64,000 nucleotides of DNA from Bog-473 sp963750075. Its GTDB lineage: Bacteria > Actinomycetota > Acidimicrobiia > Acidimicrobiales > RAAP-2. The stretch covers positions 62,001-126,000 of the forward strand of contig CAVVPG010000004.1 in the NCBI GenBank assembly GCA_963750075.1. The letters run 5' to 3'. Positions 40,209 to 49,428 of this stretch are shown in pieces. The notes beneath the pieces were generated by a model. That model worked only from the letters and a program-made list of their open reading frames with translations, was not told where the DNA came from and ran no database searches. The number at the start of each line of letters is the position of its first letter. Position 1 is the stretch's first letter. A program made the position numbers and the translations under genes.

Positions 40209-41438
40209 TCAGCTGCCGGCGCCCGAGGGCGCCATGGTCCGCCGGCCGACGAGCGGGCGCGCCGCCGGCGCGCGCCAGACCCGGACCCCTGCGCCCACGA
40301 CCAACGCGATGAAGAGCAGGGCGTCGGCATCGGAGACCGGGATGAGCCAGCCCCGCCCGGCGAACACGACGCCCGGTCCGTGGGGGACCCACCAGCTCGG
40401 CGCGGCCCAGAACAGCGCCGCGACGGCGAGCGCGTACCACTCGCCGTAGCGGGGTCGATCGGCGGCCAACGCGAGCCAGGCCACCAGCAGGATCACCCAG
40501 ATGAAGTGGTGCGACCACGACACCGGGCTGGCCAGGGACTCGGTGGCCTCGACGACCAGGAAGCCCAGCGCCGGCGACGAGCGCCGGTATGCCGCCGCCG
40601 CCACCGCCAGGCCCACGCCGGCGACCGTCACGACGATCAGGAAGGTCGTCGGCGTGGACACCGTGTGGCCCAGCATGCGCTCGATCGCACCGAGCAGGCC
40701 CTGGTTCCCGATCCACGAGAGCATGCCCGCCCGCTGCGGGTCCCGGATGTAATGGGTCCAGTACTCCCACGAGGTCGAGGCATTGACCGCCGTCGCCAGG
40801 AGCGCGGCGGCGAGGAACGACACGACGGCGCGCGTGCCTGCTCGGCCCTGCCGGGTCAGGAACAGGTAGGGGATGAGGATCGCGGGCGTCACCTTGATGG
40901 CCGCCGCCAGCCCGACCAGGATCCCCCGGGGCAGCGGCAGGTCCAGCGTCATGTCCGCCACCACCAGCAGGGCCAGGATGATGTTGACCTGGCCGAGCAG
41001 GAAAGTCTGGCGCACCGGGTCGAACGCCATCACCGGCAACACGAGGGCCAGCGCCCACCACAGGATGGTCCGCCGGTCCAGTGCGGCGCAGACGGCACGC
41101 AGGCTCACGGCGATGAGAGCGAAGACCGCGGCGAGGTTCAGCAGTGAGAACACGACCTCACAGACCCGGAGCGGGAGTTGCGCGAACGGTCCGAAGAGGA
41201 GCGCGGAGAACGGCGGGTAGGTGAAGCCCAGATGGTCCGTGGGCAGCGTCACCGTGAAGAGGTCGTTCCCCGCCGCGTGCGCGCCGCCGAGGAGATACGT
41301 GCTGAGGTCGATCTGTTGGTGGAGCGCGGCGAGGACCGTCGCCCCGACCACGGCCACCGCGCTCGAGGCAATGGGCCAGCCCCAGCCACGACCGGACGAG
41401 ATCGCTTGCATGCGCAGTGCCACGTCGTCACTCGCCAT
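40209..41438 (-). CDS. GT87-family polytopic mannosyltransferase
   Basis: The 409-residue membrane glycosyltransferase of the DUF2029/GT87 (PimE-like) type uses polyprenol-phosphate-mannose to add mannose outside the membrane. It has about ten hydrophobic segments. In the loop after TM1 are FTYPPFSALLFGPFAQLP and the preceding acidic DLSTYLLGG region. Later come FLLGQVNIILALLVV, AIKVTPAILIPYL and SPVSWSHHFIW. These are the usual family landmarks. ATG 41438 is chosen; ATG 41411 is possible. Likely substrate partners are the Ppm enzyme and lipoglycan precursors. Confidence 0.83.
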   Translation of the reverse strand: MASDDVALRMQAISSGRGWGWPIASSAVAVVGATVLAALHQQIDLSTYLLGGAHAAGNDLFTVTLPTDHLGFTYPPFSALLFGPFAQLPLRVCEVVFSLLNLAAVFALIAVSLRAVCAALDRRTILWWALALVLPVMAFDPVRQTFLLGQVNIILALLVVADMTLDLPLPRGILVGLAAAIKVTPAILIPYLFLTRQGRAGTRAVVSFLAAALLATAVNASTSWEYWTHYIRDPQRAGMLSWIGNQGLLGAIERMLGHTVSTPTTFLIVVTVAGVGLAVAAAAYRRSSPALGFLVVEATESLASPVSWSHHFIWVILLVAWLALAADRPRYGEWYALAVAALFWAAPSWWVPHGPGVVFAGRGWLIPVSDADALLFIALVVGAGVRVWRAPAARPLVGRRTMAPSGAGS

Positions 41439-41517
41439 GGTGGAGGATGGTACCGGCGGCTGCCGGGGATGGTGCGGCTTTGGGCCACGGTCACCCCGGG
41501 GTTCCGCGCGGGCGTGG

Positions 41518-43791
41518 CTAGACCGGTGGCTTGGCTTCGTCACCCTCTCCCACGCGGAGGTCGGGGTCGAGGCGGCGGCGGGCCCGCTCCCGCGCCAGCT
41601 CTTTCAGCCGCTCCTGTGAGCTCACGCCATGGCGGTTGGGCACCCTGCGCCAGCGCCGGTCCGGGCCGAGCTCCCACGCGTTGGTCTCGTCTGCGAACAC
41701 CAGATCCAGCACCTCGAAGAGCCGGGCCTGGAGCTCGGGGTCGTGCACCGGGACGACAACCTCGATCCTGCGATCGAGGTTGCGGCCCATGAGGTCCGCC
41801 GACCCGATGTAGATCTTCAGGGGCAGACCGGGGCCGGCCGCCGGATCGGCGGGGGCGCCGCCGAAGCGGTAGATCCTGGAGTGCTCGAGGAAGCTGCCCA
41901 CGATGGAGCGGACCCGGATGCGCTCGGACAGCTCGGGGATGCCGGGGCGCAGCCGGCACAGACCGCGCACGGCGAGATCTATCTCCACGCCCGCGCCCGA
42001 GGCACGGTAGAGCGCGTCGATCATGGAGGCGTCGGTGAGGCCGTTCAGCTTCATTACGATCCGGCCGGCCGGGCCCGCCTCGGCCTGCTCCTCGATCATC
42101 GCCATGATCCGTTTGCGCACCGTGACCGGCGACACGAGGATCTGCCGGTAGTCGGCGTGGCGCGAGAAACCGGTCAGGTAGTTGAACAGCTCGCCGACGT
42201 CCGCACCGATCTCGGGATCCGAGGTGAGCAGCCCGATGTCCTCGTAGATGCGTGCCGTCTTGGAGTTGTAGTTCCCCGTGCCCACGTGGCAGTAGGGCCG
42301 GACCCCGTCCTCCTCGCGGCGCAGCACGAGTGCCGTCTTGGAGTGTGTCTTGAGACCGACGATGCCGTAGACGACGTGCACGCCCACTTCTTCGAGCGCG
42401 CGGGCCCAGCCGATGTTGGCCTCCTCGTCGAAGCGCGCCTTGAGCTCGACGATGGCGGCCACCTGCTTGCCGTTCTCCGCCGCCTGGATCAGCGACTGCA
42501 CGATGGGGCTGTCGCCACCGGTCCGGTAGAGCGTCTGCTTGATCCCGAGCACCGCCGGGTCCTCTGCCGCCTGCGCGACGAAGGCCTCCACCGAGGTGGC
42601 GAAGGAGTCGTAGGGGTGGTGCACGAGCACGTCGCGTTCGCGCAGCAGGGCGAAGAACTCCGCCGGATCGTGAGCCACCGTGGCGAGCCGGGGCGGGGTC
42701 ATCGGCGTCCACATCTCGCCGTGCAGGTCGGGGCGGTCGAGGGCGTAGACGCCCCACAGGCCGCTCAGGTCGAGCGGGGCCGAGACGCGGAAGACACCGT
42801 CGGCGCCCACTTCGAGCTCCGTGGCCAGGAGGTCGGCCAGGTCCTGCCCCATGTCGGCCTCGACCTCGAGCCGGAGCGCCTTGCCGAAGCGGCGCCGGCG
42901 CAGCTCCATCTCGATGGCGACGAGGAGGTCGTCGGCCTCGTCCTCCTCGAGGGCGAGGTCGGCGTTGCGGGTCACCCGGAAGGCGTGGTGGTGCCCGATC
43001 GTCATTCCGGGGAACAGCGACCCGAGGTGGGCCGAGATGACCTGCTCGAGCGGCACGAAACGCTCGCCGTCGGGCATGACGACGAACCGTGGCAGCGTCG
43101 GCGGGACCTTGACCCGGGCGATGCGCTCCTCGCCCGAGGCGGGGTCCTGCACCTCGACCACCAGGTTGAGCGACAGGTTCGAGATGTAGGGGAAGGGGTG
43201 ACCCGGATCGACGGCCAAGGGCGTGAGGACCGGGTAGATCTGGTGTGCGAAGACCTCGACGAGGTGGGCCCGGTCGTCGTCATTAAGGCTGGACCAGTCC
43301 GAGAGTCGGATGCCCGCCTCGGCGAGCGCCGGCACGATCAGGTCCAAGAAGATGTGGTCCTGGCGGCGCACCAGCTCCTCGACCCGGCCGCGGATCATCG
43401 TCAGCTGCTCCCCCGGCCGCAGGCCGTCGACGGAGCGCGTGCGGACCCCGGCGGCGACCTGGTCCTCCAGCGCGGCGACGCGTATCTGGTAGAACTCGTC
43501 GAGCAGCTCGGAGAAGATGGCGAGGAACTTCGCCCGCTCGAGCAGCGGCACCCCGTCGTCCTCGGCCAGGTCCAGGAGCCGCGCCCCGAAGTCGAGCCGC
43601 GATTGCTCGCGGTTGGTGAAGCGCTGGTACCCGAACGCCTCGATCTGCTGGTAGGTGGGAGGCGTGGGGTGCTCCACCTCGGCCATCGGCGCGCCCTCCC
43701 CGCCGGGCGCCTCCGGCGCAGCCTCTGCCCGGGCCCCCGCTGACGGTTCGGGCTGCGCCTGGGGTTGGTGCTGAGGCTGGGTCTGGGTCAT
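41518..43791 (-). CDS. ppk1: Polyphosphate kinase
   Basis: Ppk1 reversibly makes polyphosphate from ATP. The 757-residue product has a variable Gln/Pro-rich start and the N domain (RFTNREQSRLDFGARLL). The body motifs HHPYDSFATSVEAFV and GIKQTLYRTGGDSPIV are present, as are the two catalytic histidines (GLKTHSKTAL and FLEHSRIYRFG), GTGNYNSKTARIYEDIGLLT and GSADLMGRNLDRRIE. ATG 43791 is taken. A further upstream start is in frame, but it would cover the divergent promoter. It sits head-to-head with the SEDS gene, 76 bases apart. Confidence 0.95.
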   Translation of the reverse strand: MTQTQPQHQPQAQPEPSAGARAEAAPEAPGGEGAPMAEVEHPTPPTYQQIEAFGYQRFTNREQSRLDFGARLLDLAEDDGVPLLERAKFLAIFSELLDEFYQIRVAALEDQVAAGVRTRSVDGLRPGEQLTMIRGRVEELVRRQDHIFLDLIVPALAEAGIRLSDWSSLNDDDRAHLVEVFAHQIYPVLTPLAVDPGHPFPYISNLSLNLVVEVQDPASGEERIARVKVPPTLPRFVVMPDGERFVPLEQVISAHLGSLFPGMTIGHHHAFRVTRNADLALEEDEADDLLVAIEMELRRRRFGKALRLEVEADMGQDLADLLATELEVGADGVFRVSAPLDLSGLWGVYALDRPDLHGEMWTPMTPPRLATVAHDPAEFFALLRERDVLVHHPYDSFATSVEAFVAQAAEDPAVLGIKQTLYRTGGDSPIVQSLIQAAENGKQVAAIVELKARFDEEANIGWARALEEVGVHVVYGIVGLKTHSKTALVLRREEDGVRPYCHVGTGNYNSKTARIYEDIGLLTSDPEIGADVGELFNYLTGFSRHADYRQILVSPVTVRKRIMAMIEEQAEAGPAGRIVMKLNGLTDASMIDALYRASGAGVEIDLAVRGLCRLRPGIPELSERIRVRSIVGSFLEHSRIYRFGGAPADPAAGPGLPLKIYIGSADLMGRNLDRRIEVVVPVHDPELQARLFEVLDLVFADETNAWELGPDRRWRRVPNRHGVSSQERLKELARERARRRLDPDLRVGEGDEAKPPV

Positions 43792-43867
43792 GACGGCGGA
43801 GGTGACACGGAGCGCGGGAAGCGGGGCTGTCACCCTCGATCCTACCCCGCACCACTACGATTCGCCC
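43792..43867. promoter_or_regulatory. Divergent ppk1 / SEDS promoter region
   Basis: The 76-base gap holds a good -10-like TACGAT at 43856-43861, seven bases before GTG 43868, which would make the SEDS transcript leaderless. No clear -35 is seen. A promoter for ppk1 must lie here too. The alternative SEDS start ATG 43790 would collide with the ppk1 ATG. Confidence 0.35.
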
Positions 43868-45247
43868 GTGCCGTCATGGGTCCGTCGCACGCCCTTCCCG
43901 CGCTACGTCTTCGGGCCAAAGCCCAGGCGGCGCACCGAATTGGGGCTGCTGATCTTCGGTTCGGCGCTCGTCGTCGCGCTCTACGTCATCGCCGAGTTGG
44001 GAGCCAAGTCGAAGATCCCGACAAACCTCGGGCCCTTCTTGGGCATCATGCTCGGGCTGGCGCTCGTGGCCCACATGGCCAACCGCTGGCTCGTCCCCGA
44101 CGCCAACGCGGTCATCCTCCCGATCGCCGCCCTGCTCAACGGTCTCGGCTATGTCGTGATCGCGCGATGGAACGCACCCTTCGCGCGGCAACAGGCGGGC
44201 TGGGTCGCACTCGGCGTGGTCCTCTACGTCCTCACGCTGCTGGTCGTCCAGTACACGCGGGACCTGGAGCGTTATCGCTACCTGTTGCTGCTCCTGGCCG
44301 GCATCCTCCTGGTGGCCCCTCTGTTCTTCAGCCCGATCAACAACGCCCGGCTCTGGGTGCACATCGGCAAGCTCGAGTTCCAGCCGATCGAGTTCTCCAA
44401 GATCCTGCTGTGCATCTACTTCGCCTCTTACTTTGCCGCCAACAAGGAGCTGCTCTCCATCCCTACCGCCCGCATCGGGAACCGACTGGTTCTCGACCCT
44501 CGTCCTCTCATCCCGATACTGCTCGCCTGGGGCGCGGCCATGGCCGTGATCGGACTGGAGGACGACATCGGGTTCGCCGCATTGCTGTTCGTCCTCTTCA
44601 TCGGCATGCTGTGGATCGCGACCGGCCGCGTCGGCTACCTCGTGCTGGGCTTCCTCCTCTTCGCCGGGGGTGCGATCATCGCCGCCCACTACTTCGGCCA
44701 GGTGCACTACCGGGTCGACCAATGGCTGAACCCGTGGCCGACTCCGTCCCACCCCGGTCTGACACAGATGGCCGCGTCCCAGTACGGGCTCGGCTCGGGA
44801 GGTGTCGGCGGCACCGGCCTCGGCCGGGACATCTATGCGGGGCAGATATCCGAACTGACATCGGACATGGTCTTCGCAGCAATCGGCATAGAATTGGGGC
44901 TCATCGGCGCGGCCGCCGTCGTCTTCTGCTACGTGCTGCTCGTCGGCGCCGGCCTCCGGGTGGCGCAGGCGGCGCGCTCGGATTTCTCGCGCCTGCTGGC
45001 GACGGGACTCACCCTCATCATCGGCTTCCAGGCGTTCTTCATCATGGCCGGCGTGGTGCGGCTGCTCCCCTTCACGGGGATCACGCTCCCCTTCGTCGCG
45101 TACGGCGGCTCGTCGCTGCTGGCCAACTACGTGCTCATCGCGCTGCTGCTGCGCATCTCGGACGAGGGCGCCAAGACCCAGTCGGCGATGCTCGCCGCCG
45201 GGGCCGCCGGCACCCCGGGCGAACAGCCGATGGTCCCGGCGGGCTGA
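43868..45247 (+). CDS. SEDS peptidoglycan polymerase, FtsW/RodA type
   Basis: The 459-residue product has about twelve hydrophobic segments and reads like mycobacterial RodA. Landmarks are VLPIAALLNGLGYVVIARW, NARLWVHIGKLEFQPIEFSKILL, a large extracellular loop with HYRVDQWLNPW and GTGLGRDIYAG, SDMVFAAIGIELGLIG and the terminal PFVAYGGSSLLANYVLIALLLRISD. It polymerises lipid II. The start GTG 43868 follows a -10-like TACGAT. No transpeptidase (PBP) partner or pknB cluster is adjacent, which differs from the usual actinobacterial location. Confidence 0.9.
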   Translation: MPSWVRRTPFPRYVFGPKPRRRTELGLLIFGSALVVALYVIAELGAKSKIPTNLGPFLGIMLGLALVAHMANRWLVPDANAVILPIAALLNGLGYVVIARWNAPFARQQAGWVALGVVLYVLTLLVVQYTRDLERYRYLLLLLAGILLVAPLFFSPINNARLWVHIGKLEFQPIEFSKILLCIYFASYFAANKELLSIPTARIGNRLVLDPRPLIPILLAWGAAMAVIGLEDDIGFAALLFVLFIGMLWIATGRVGYLVLGFLLFAGGAIIAAHYFGQVHYRVDQWLNPWPTPSHPGLTQMAASQYGLGSGGVGGTGLGRDIYAGQISELTSDMVFAAIGIELGLIGAAAVVFCYVLLVGAGLRVAQAARSDFSRLLATGLTLIIGFQAFFIMAGVVRLLPFTGITLPFVAYGGSSLLANYVLIALLLRISDEGAKTQSAMLAAGAAGTPGEQPMVPAG

Positions 45248-45262
45248 GCTCCGGGTCCCGAC

Positions 45263-46114
45263 TTAGTCCTTTCTCTCGGCGATGTTCTCCACCTCGGTGA
45301 AGAGCGCCCCCTGGGCCGCGCCCGAACCGGACAGGCCGCCGCCGCGGCCGCGCAGGACGAAGGCGATGCCCACCGCGAGGACGGCGCCCGCGAGGGGGCC
45401 GGCGACGTAGACCCAGTAGCCGGTGAAGGTCGTCGAGACGAGGTCGGGACCGAACGTGCGCGCCGGGTTCATCGATGCGCCCGAGATGGGGCTGCCCCAC
45501 AGGCCCGCCAGCGCGATGTAGCCGCCGACCCCGAAGGCGCCGATGATGCCGACGTTCTGCGCACCCGATGCAGTGCCGAGGATGACGCTGACGAGTCCCA
45601 TGGTCAGGATCAGCTCCATCCAGAAGGCCGCCATGTTCGAGTACCCGTGCGCGACGTAGCTGGAGCCGTAGGAGGCCGACACGTTGATGACCGCACGGAG
45701 GAACAGTGCCGCCAGAGTGGCGCCGAGGAGCTGGGCCACGATGTACCCGGGCACCCGTCGCCAGGGGAAGTCCTGGCGCAGGGCGAAGGCGACGGACACC
45801 GCAGGGTTGAGGTGCGCCCCCGAGATCTTGCCCATGAAGAGGATGATGGCCATCACCATCAAGGCCGGCGCGACCACGGCGGCGGTGCGACTGATCACGC
45901 CGGGGAACGCGTGGCCCATCATGCCGCCGCCGGCGGCAACCAGCACGAGGAAGAACGTCCCGAGCACCTCGGAGAAGAGGCGCCGCCACTCCTGGCTCGG
46001 GTCCTTGAAGTCGGCGATGCGATCGAGAATGCCCTGCTCGTAATGCGCCAGGGGTCCGAGCACGCCCTGGACCAATGCCTCCGGAGCTGCGGGTGGGCCG
46101 GCAGGACTGGTCAT
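45263..46114 (-). CDS. Aquaporin / MIP family channel
   Basis: The 283-residue channel has six hydrophobic segments and the two pore motifs NPA, at ISGAHLNPAVSVAF and ISGASMNPARTFGP. An N-terminal extension of about 45 polar residues precedes TM1. The Arg after the second NPA is retained; the second-helix position and loop residues near FALRQDFPWRRV suggest an aquaporin rather than glycerol facilitator, though this is tentative. ATG 46114 has GGGAAGGGAA upstream. It is convergent with the SEDS gene (15 bases between stops). Confidence 0.9.
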   Translation of the reverse strand: MTSPAGPPAAPEALVQGVLGPLAHYEQGILDRIADFKDPSQEWRRLFSEVLGTFFLVLVAAGGGMMGHAFPGVISRTAAVVAPALMVMAIILFMGKISGAHLNPAVSVAFALRQDFPWRRVPGYIVAQLLGATLAALFLRAVINVSASYGSSYVAHGYSNMAAFWMELILTMGLVSVILGTASGAQNVGIIGAFGVGGYIALAGLWGSPISGASMNPARTFGPDLVSTTFTGYWVYVAGPLAGAVLAVGIAFVLRGRGGGLSGSGAAQGALFTEVENIAERKD

Positions 46115-46291
46115 CGCGCGTCGTTCCCTTCCCTCCGCCCTCTTCTCGGTTTCGCCTCGAGAACGCCGGCGGACGTTCCGGTCGAGTCTCCGACACGCGG
46201 AGCCGCGGGTCCTAGGGCCGAAAGTCCCTGAATTCGTGGCCTGGTCCACCACGGGGGCACCCGGGGCGACGCGTCCCGGACACCGCCACCT

Positions 46292-46621
46292 TCACGTTCC
46301 GGCGGGATCGGAGCCGCCGGCGACCTCGTAGGACCACAACTCCGACGCGACCGACACGGGCCCGCCGTGCGGCGAGGGCCGGTCGGCGCCGGCGTGACCG
46401 TGGGCGAAGGCGGGCGAGGCGACCCACCGCGCGAAGGACTCCTCGTCGCGCCAGCGGGTGACCACGAGCCACTGGCGCCGGTCGTCGGCGGGGCGCAGGA
46501 GCTCGAAGCCCTCGAAGCCCTCCTGGTCGTCCACCGCACCGGCCCGGGCGGCGAAGCGGCGGGCCAGCTCGTCGCCGGCGTCGGCAGGCACGGTGATCGC
46601 GTTGATCTTGATGACGGTCAT
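46292..46621 (-). CDS. Antibiotic biosynthesis monooxygenase / heme-degrading ABM protein
   Basis: The 109-residue ABM-fold protein has the Asn-Trp-His set of heme-degrading monooxygenases (MhuD/IsdG-like): KINAITV, TRWRDEESFARWV, and AFAHGHA. A central FEGFELLRPADDRRQWLVV strand completes the dimer-type ferredoxin fold. It may release iron from heme, but catalytic use of heme is inferred only from the motif. It is a single gene with a spacer of about 57 bases before bfn. Confidence 0.75.
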   Translation of the reverse strand: MTVIKINAITVPADAGDELARRFAARAGAVDDQEGFEGFELLRPADDRRQWLVVTRWRDEESFARWVASPAFAHGHAGADRPSPHGGPVSVASELWSYEVAGGSDPAGT

Positions 46622-46678
46622 GGGCCGATCTGATCAGATCCGGCGGCCCACCGCTGCCGGGCCGGCGAACGCCCGGGG

Positions 46679-47227
46679 TCAGGGTGCCCTGATGGGGGCC
46701 AGGTCGCCCTGGCTCTCGAGCAGCCGCTCGTCGACCAGGATCGGCGCCGGCACCGGCATGCGCAGGGCGAGCACGATCCCGTCCGAGGGACGGCAGTCGA
46801 CCCGCTCGCGTCCGCCCGGCAGCATCAGGTCGAGCTCGGCCAGGAGGGTCCCTTCCTCGCGGCCCACCAGCCGCAGCGCGATGACATCGATGCGGGCCCG
46901 CTGCAGCACCTGCGTGAACAGCTCGTGCGTCATGGGCCGGCGCCCCTCCATCCGGCGCAGCGCCAGGGCGATCGCCGTCCCCTCGGTCAGGCCGACCGGG
47001 AAGACGAGCGTGCGCAGCGGAGGCTCGGACTCCACCAGCGTGACGGCGGGGAACTGGGAGGGCAGGTCGAGCGACACGTCCTCGACGTCCATGACCCGGA
47101 AGGTGGCGAAGCCCGGGGTCGCTGCCTCCCCTGCGGCCGCTGCCTCCGGTGGGGACGGGCCGGGTGCCGCGCCGGGGGCGCCGGGCGCCTCGGGCTCGGC
47201 CTCGACCTGGGGGCCGGGGTCGCTCAC
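46679..47227 (-). CDS. Bifunctional nuclease family protein
   Basis: The 182-residue product contains the BFN (DUF151) domain after a 45-residue Ala/Pro/Glu-rich leader. Domain landmarks are LVESEPPLRTLVFPVGLTEG, ALRRMEGRRPMTHELF, and the acidic DCRPSDGIVLALRM. Homologues show DNase/RNase activity. GTG 47227 overlaps the rodA stop by four bases (GTGA), coupling it to rodA. Such a pair is not obviously functional, so co-expression may be incidental. Confidence 0.85.
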   Translation of the reverse strand: MSDPGPQVEAEPEAPGAPGAAPGPSPPEAAAAGEAATPGFATFRVMDVEDVSLDLPSQFPAVTLVESEPPLRTLVFPVGLTEGTAIALALRRMEGRRPMTHELFTQVLQRARIDVIALRLVGREEGTLLAELDLMLPGGRERVDCRPSDGIVLALRMPVPAPILVDERLLESQGDLAPIRAP

Positions 47228-48375
47228 CTGAACTTCCGGCGCGCGCCCACGCTCAGGGCCAGGCCCACGGCGCTGAAGAAGACGAGGACGGCGGTCCCCC
47301 CGTAGCTGACGAACGGGAGCGGGATCCCCGTGATGGGCATGATGCCCATCGTCATCCCTGCGTTCTGGAACACGCTGAAGGCGATGAACGCGAACAGCCC
47401 GGCGCAGATCAGGCGGCCGAAGATGTCCCGCGCGACGACGGCGGCGTGCAAGACCCGCCAGGCGATCACGCCGAGGAGGGAGAGCAGCCCGACCGAGCCG
47501 ACGAAGCCGAGCTGCTCGGCCACGGCCGTGAAGATGAAGTCCGTCTGCTGCTCGGGCACGTACCCCAGGTTGGTCTGCACCCCGTGCCCGATCCCCGAAC
47601 CGAACAGCCCTCCCGACCCGATGGCGATCTTCGCCTGCTGCGTGTTGTAGATCGTCGACTGCACGTAGGGGTTGTTGCTGTGCAGGTTCGGGTTCAAGAA
47701 GGTCGTCAGCCGCGCGATCTGGTAGTGGTGCAGGAACCCGCCCTCAATGGCGACCAGCGCCACGAGCGCCGTCGCCACCAGCAGCATGACGAGGATCCGG
47801 ATCGGCAGGCCGGCCACCGCCAGCATGACCAGCAGGACGATCACCATGATGATCGCCGTCCCGAGGTCCGGCTGGAGCAGCACCAGCACGATGGGGATCC
47901 CGGCCATGATCAAGAGGCGGAAGACGTCGCGCCAGGCCAACCCGTCCGCGTCGCGCCGCGCGCAGTAGGACCCCACCGCCAGGATCAGCGCGAGGACGGC
48001 GAACTCGGAGGGCTGCAACTGCAGGGGCCCGACGCTGAACCAGCGCGCCGCACCCTGGGCGCTGCTCCCCACGACGAAGACGCCCATCAGGGCGAGCACG
48101 ATCAACCAATAGGCCAGCGTGGCGAGGGGCTCGAGACGGCGGTAGTCGAACACGGCCACCACCACCATGGTGATGATTCCCAGGACGACGAAGAGCCCCT
48201 GCTTCTTGAGAAAGGTCTTGGGATCCTCGCCCTGGGCCAGGAGCGGGCCCCTCGTCGCCGTGTACACCATCACCACGCCCACGACCGACACCATCAGCGT
48301 GGCCAAGAGCAGGATCCAGTCGAACGGGGGGACGTTGCGCCGGGCGTCAACGTGTGTTCGGGCGAGTGTGGTCAT
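47224..48375 (-). CDS. rodA: Rod-shape SEDS peptidoglycan polymerase
   Basis: The 383-residue product is a short, canonical RodA. Landmarks are MVYTATRGPLL, RWFSVGPLQLQPSEF, LLQPDLGTAIIM, the extracellular loop with RLTTFLNPNLHS, IAIGSGGLFGSGIGHG, DFIFTAVAEQLGFVG and GIPLPFVSYGGTA. It polymerises lipid II during elongation. ATG 48375 faces the divergent MscS gene 29 bases away. A second SEDS protein lies at 43868-45247; MreBCD and PBP2 are not in the window. Confidence 0.93.
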   Translation of the reverse strand: MTTLARTHVDARRNVPPFDWILLLATLMVSVVGVVMVYTATRGPLLAQGEDPKTFLKKQGLFVVLGIITMVVVAVFDYRRLEPLATLAYWLIVLALMGVFVVGSSAQGAARWFSVGPLQLQPSEFAVLALILAVGSYCARRDADGLAWRDVFRLLIMAGIPIVLVLLQPDLGTAIIMVIVLLVMLAVAGLPIRILVMLLVATALVALVAIEGGFLHHYQIARLTTFLNPNLHSNNPYVQSTIYNTQQAKIAIGSGGLFGSGIGHGVQTNLGYVPEQQTDFIFTAVAEQLGFVGSVGLLSLLGVIAWRVLHAAVVARDIFGRLICAGLFAFIAFSVFQNAGMTMGIMPITGIPLPFVSYGGTAVLVFFSAVGLALSVGARRKFR

Positions 48376-48404
48376 AACGCGGATTCGGGGACAGAATACC
48401 GGCC

Positions 48405-49403
48405 GTGACCTCAGCCTCCCTGGCGGTGCCCGATGCCCTGGTGGGCACGCTGCGCACCCTCGGCATCCTCGGAACCACCAACAGCGCGAACCAGGTCGAC
48501 CAGGGCGGGGGCTGGCTCTACCACCTGCTCACCAAGCTCGGCGTCAGCCCGGACACCGCGTCGACGGTGACCGACCTGATCATCCGCCCGCTCAGCATCC
48601 TCTTCGTCGTCCTCGTGGCGCTCGTGGCCGCGCGCTACGGCGCCAAGGTCATTCGGCGCATCCTCGCGCGGATCGCCAACCAGGCCGCCACCCGGTCGGG
48701 CTCGCCGCAGGCGGGTGCGCGCGTCACCACCATGGCGGGCGTCATGGCGAACATCTGGCGCTTCTTCGTCTTCGTCGTGGCCGGAGCCATCGTGCTGGGC
48801 ATGCTCGGCATCAACCTGACCCCGCTCCTCGCCAGCGCGACCATCATCGGCGCCACGCTCGGCTTCGGGGCGCAACAGATCGTGCGCGACTACTTCTCGG
48901 GCGCCCTGATGACGATGGAGGACCAGTACAACGTGGGCGACTCCGTGGTGGTCGGAGGTGTCACGGGCGTCATCGAGGACGTCACGATGCGGCTGACCCG
49001 CTTCCGCGGTGTCGACGGCACGTTGTACATCATCCCCAACGGTGACATCCGCCTGGTCGGCAACCTCTCGCGCGGCTGGGCCCGCGCCGTGGTCGACCTC
49101 ACGCTGCCCGGTGCCGCGGCCGCCGATCTGGACGCCGTGCGCCACGTGATGGAGGAGGCAGCCCGCGAGGTGGCCGGCCGACCGGAGTTCGCGGCCCACA
49201 GCACGCAACCACCGGACCTCGTCGGGCTCCTGGCGGCGGACTCGGGGACCATCACCATGCGGATCATGCTGCACACGATCCCGGCGCAGCGCGATGCGCT
49301 GACCCGCGGCCTGCGTGAGGCGGCCATCAGCGCCCTGGCGCGGGCGCGCCTGTGGCCGGCCGAGGCCGCGCCCCCGGCCGCCCCGGTGCCGCCGCCGCGC
49401 TGA
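48405..49403 (+). CDS. MscS-type small-conductance mechanosensitive channel
   Basis: The 332-residue channel has an N-terminal membrane region (hydrophobic segments about 60-85 and 112-135). The pore helix TM3 region is LLASATIIGATLGFGAQQIVRDYFSGA, and the beta domain begins YNVGDSVVVGGVTGVIEDVTMRLTRFRGVDG. PNGDIRLVGNLSRGWARAVVD is the standard exit of that domain. It releases solutes under hypo-osmotic stress. The GTG 48405 start and short distance to rodA imply shared promoter space. Confidence 0.9.
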   Translation: MTSASLAVPDALVGTLRTLGILGTTNSANQVDQGGGWLYHLLTKLGVSPDTASTVTDLIIRPLSILFVVLVALVAARYGAKVIRRILARIANQAATRSGSPQAGARVTTMAGVMANIWRFFVFVVAGAIVLGMLGINLTPLLASATIIGATLGFGAQQIVRDYFSGALMTMEDQYNVGDSVVVGGVTGVIEDVTMRLTRFRGVDGTLYIIPNGDIRLVGNLSRGWARAVVDLTLPGAAAADLDAVRHVMEEAAREVAGRPEFAAHSTQPPDLVGLLAADSGTITMRIMLHTIPAQRDALTRGLREAAISALARARLWPAEAAPPAAPVPPPR

Positions 49404-49410
49404 GGGGCCC

Positions 49411-49428
49411 GCCGCCGGTCGCGGCGGC
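49411..49428. terminator. Bidirectional hairpin between mscS and aroE
   Basis: GCCGCCG-GTCG-CGGCGGC is a seven-base-pair stem located exactly between the two convergent stop codons (49403 and 49429). A role as shared terminator is likely, though no T-run follows. Confidence 0.5.
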
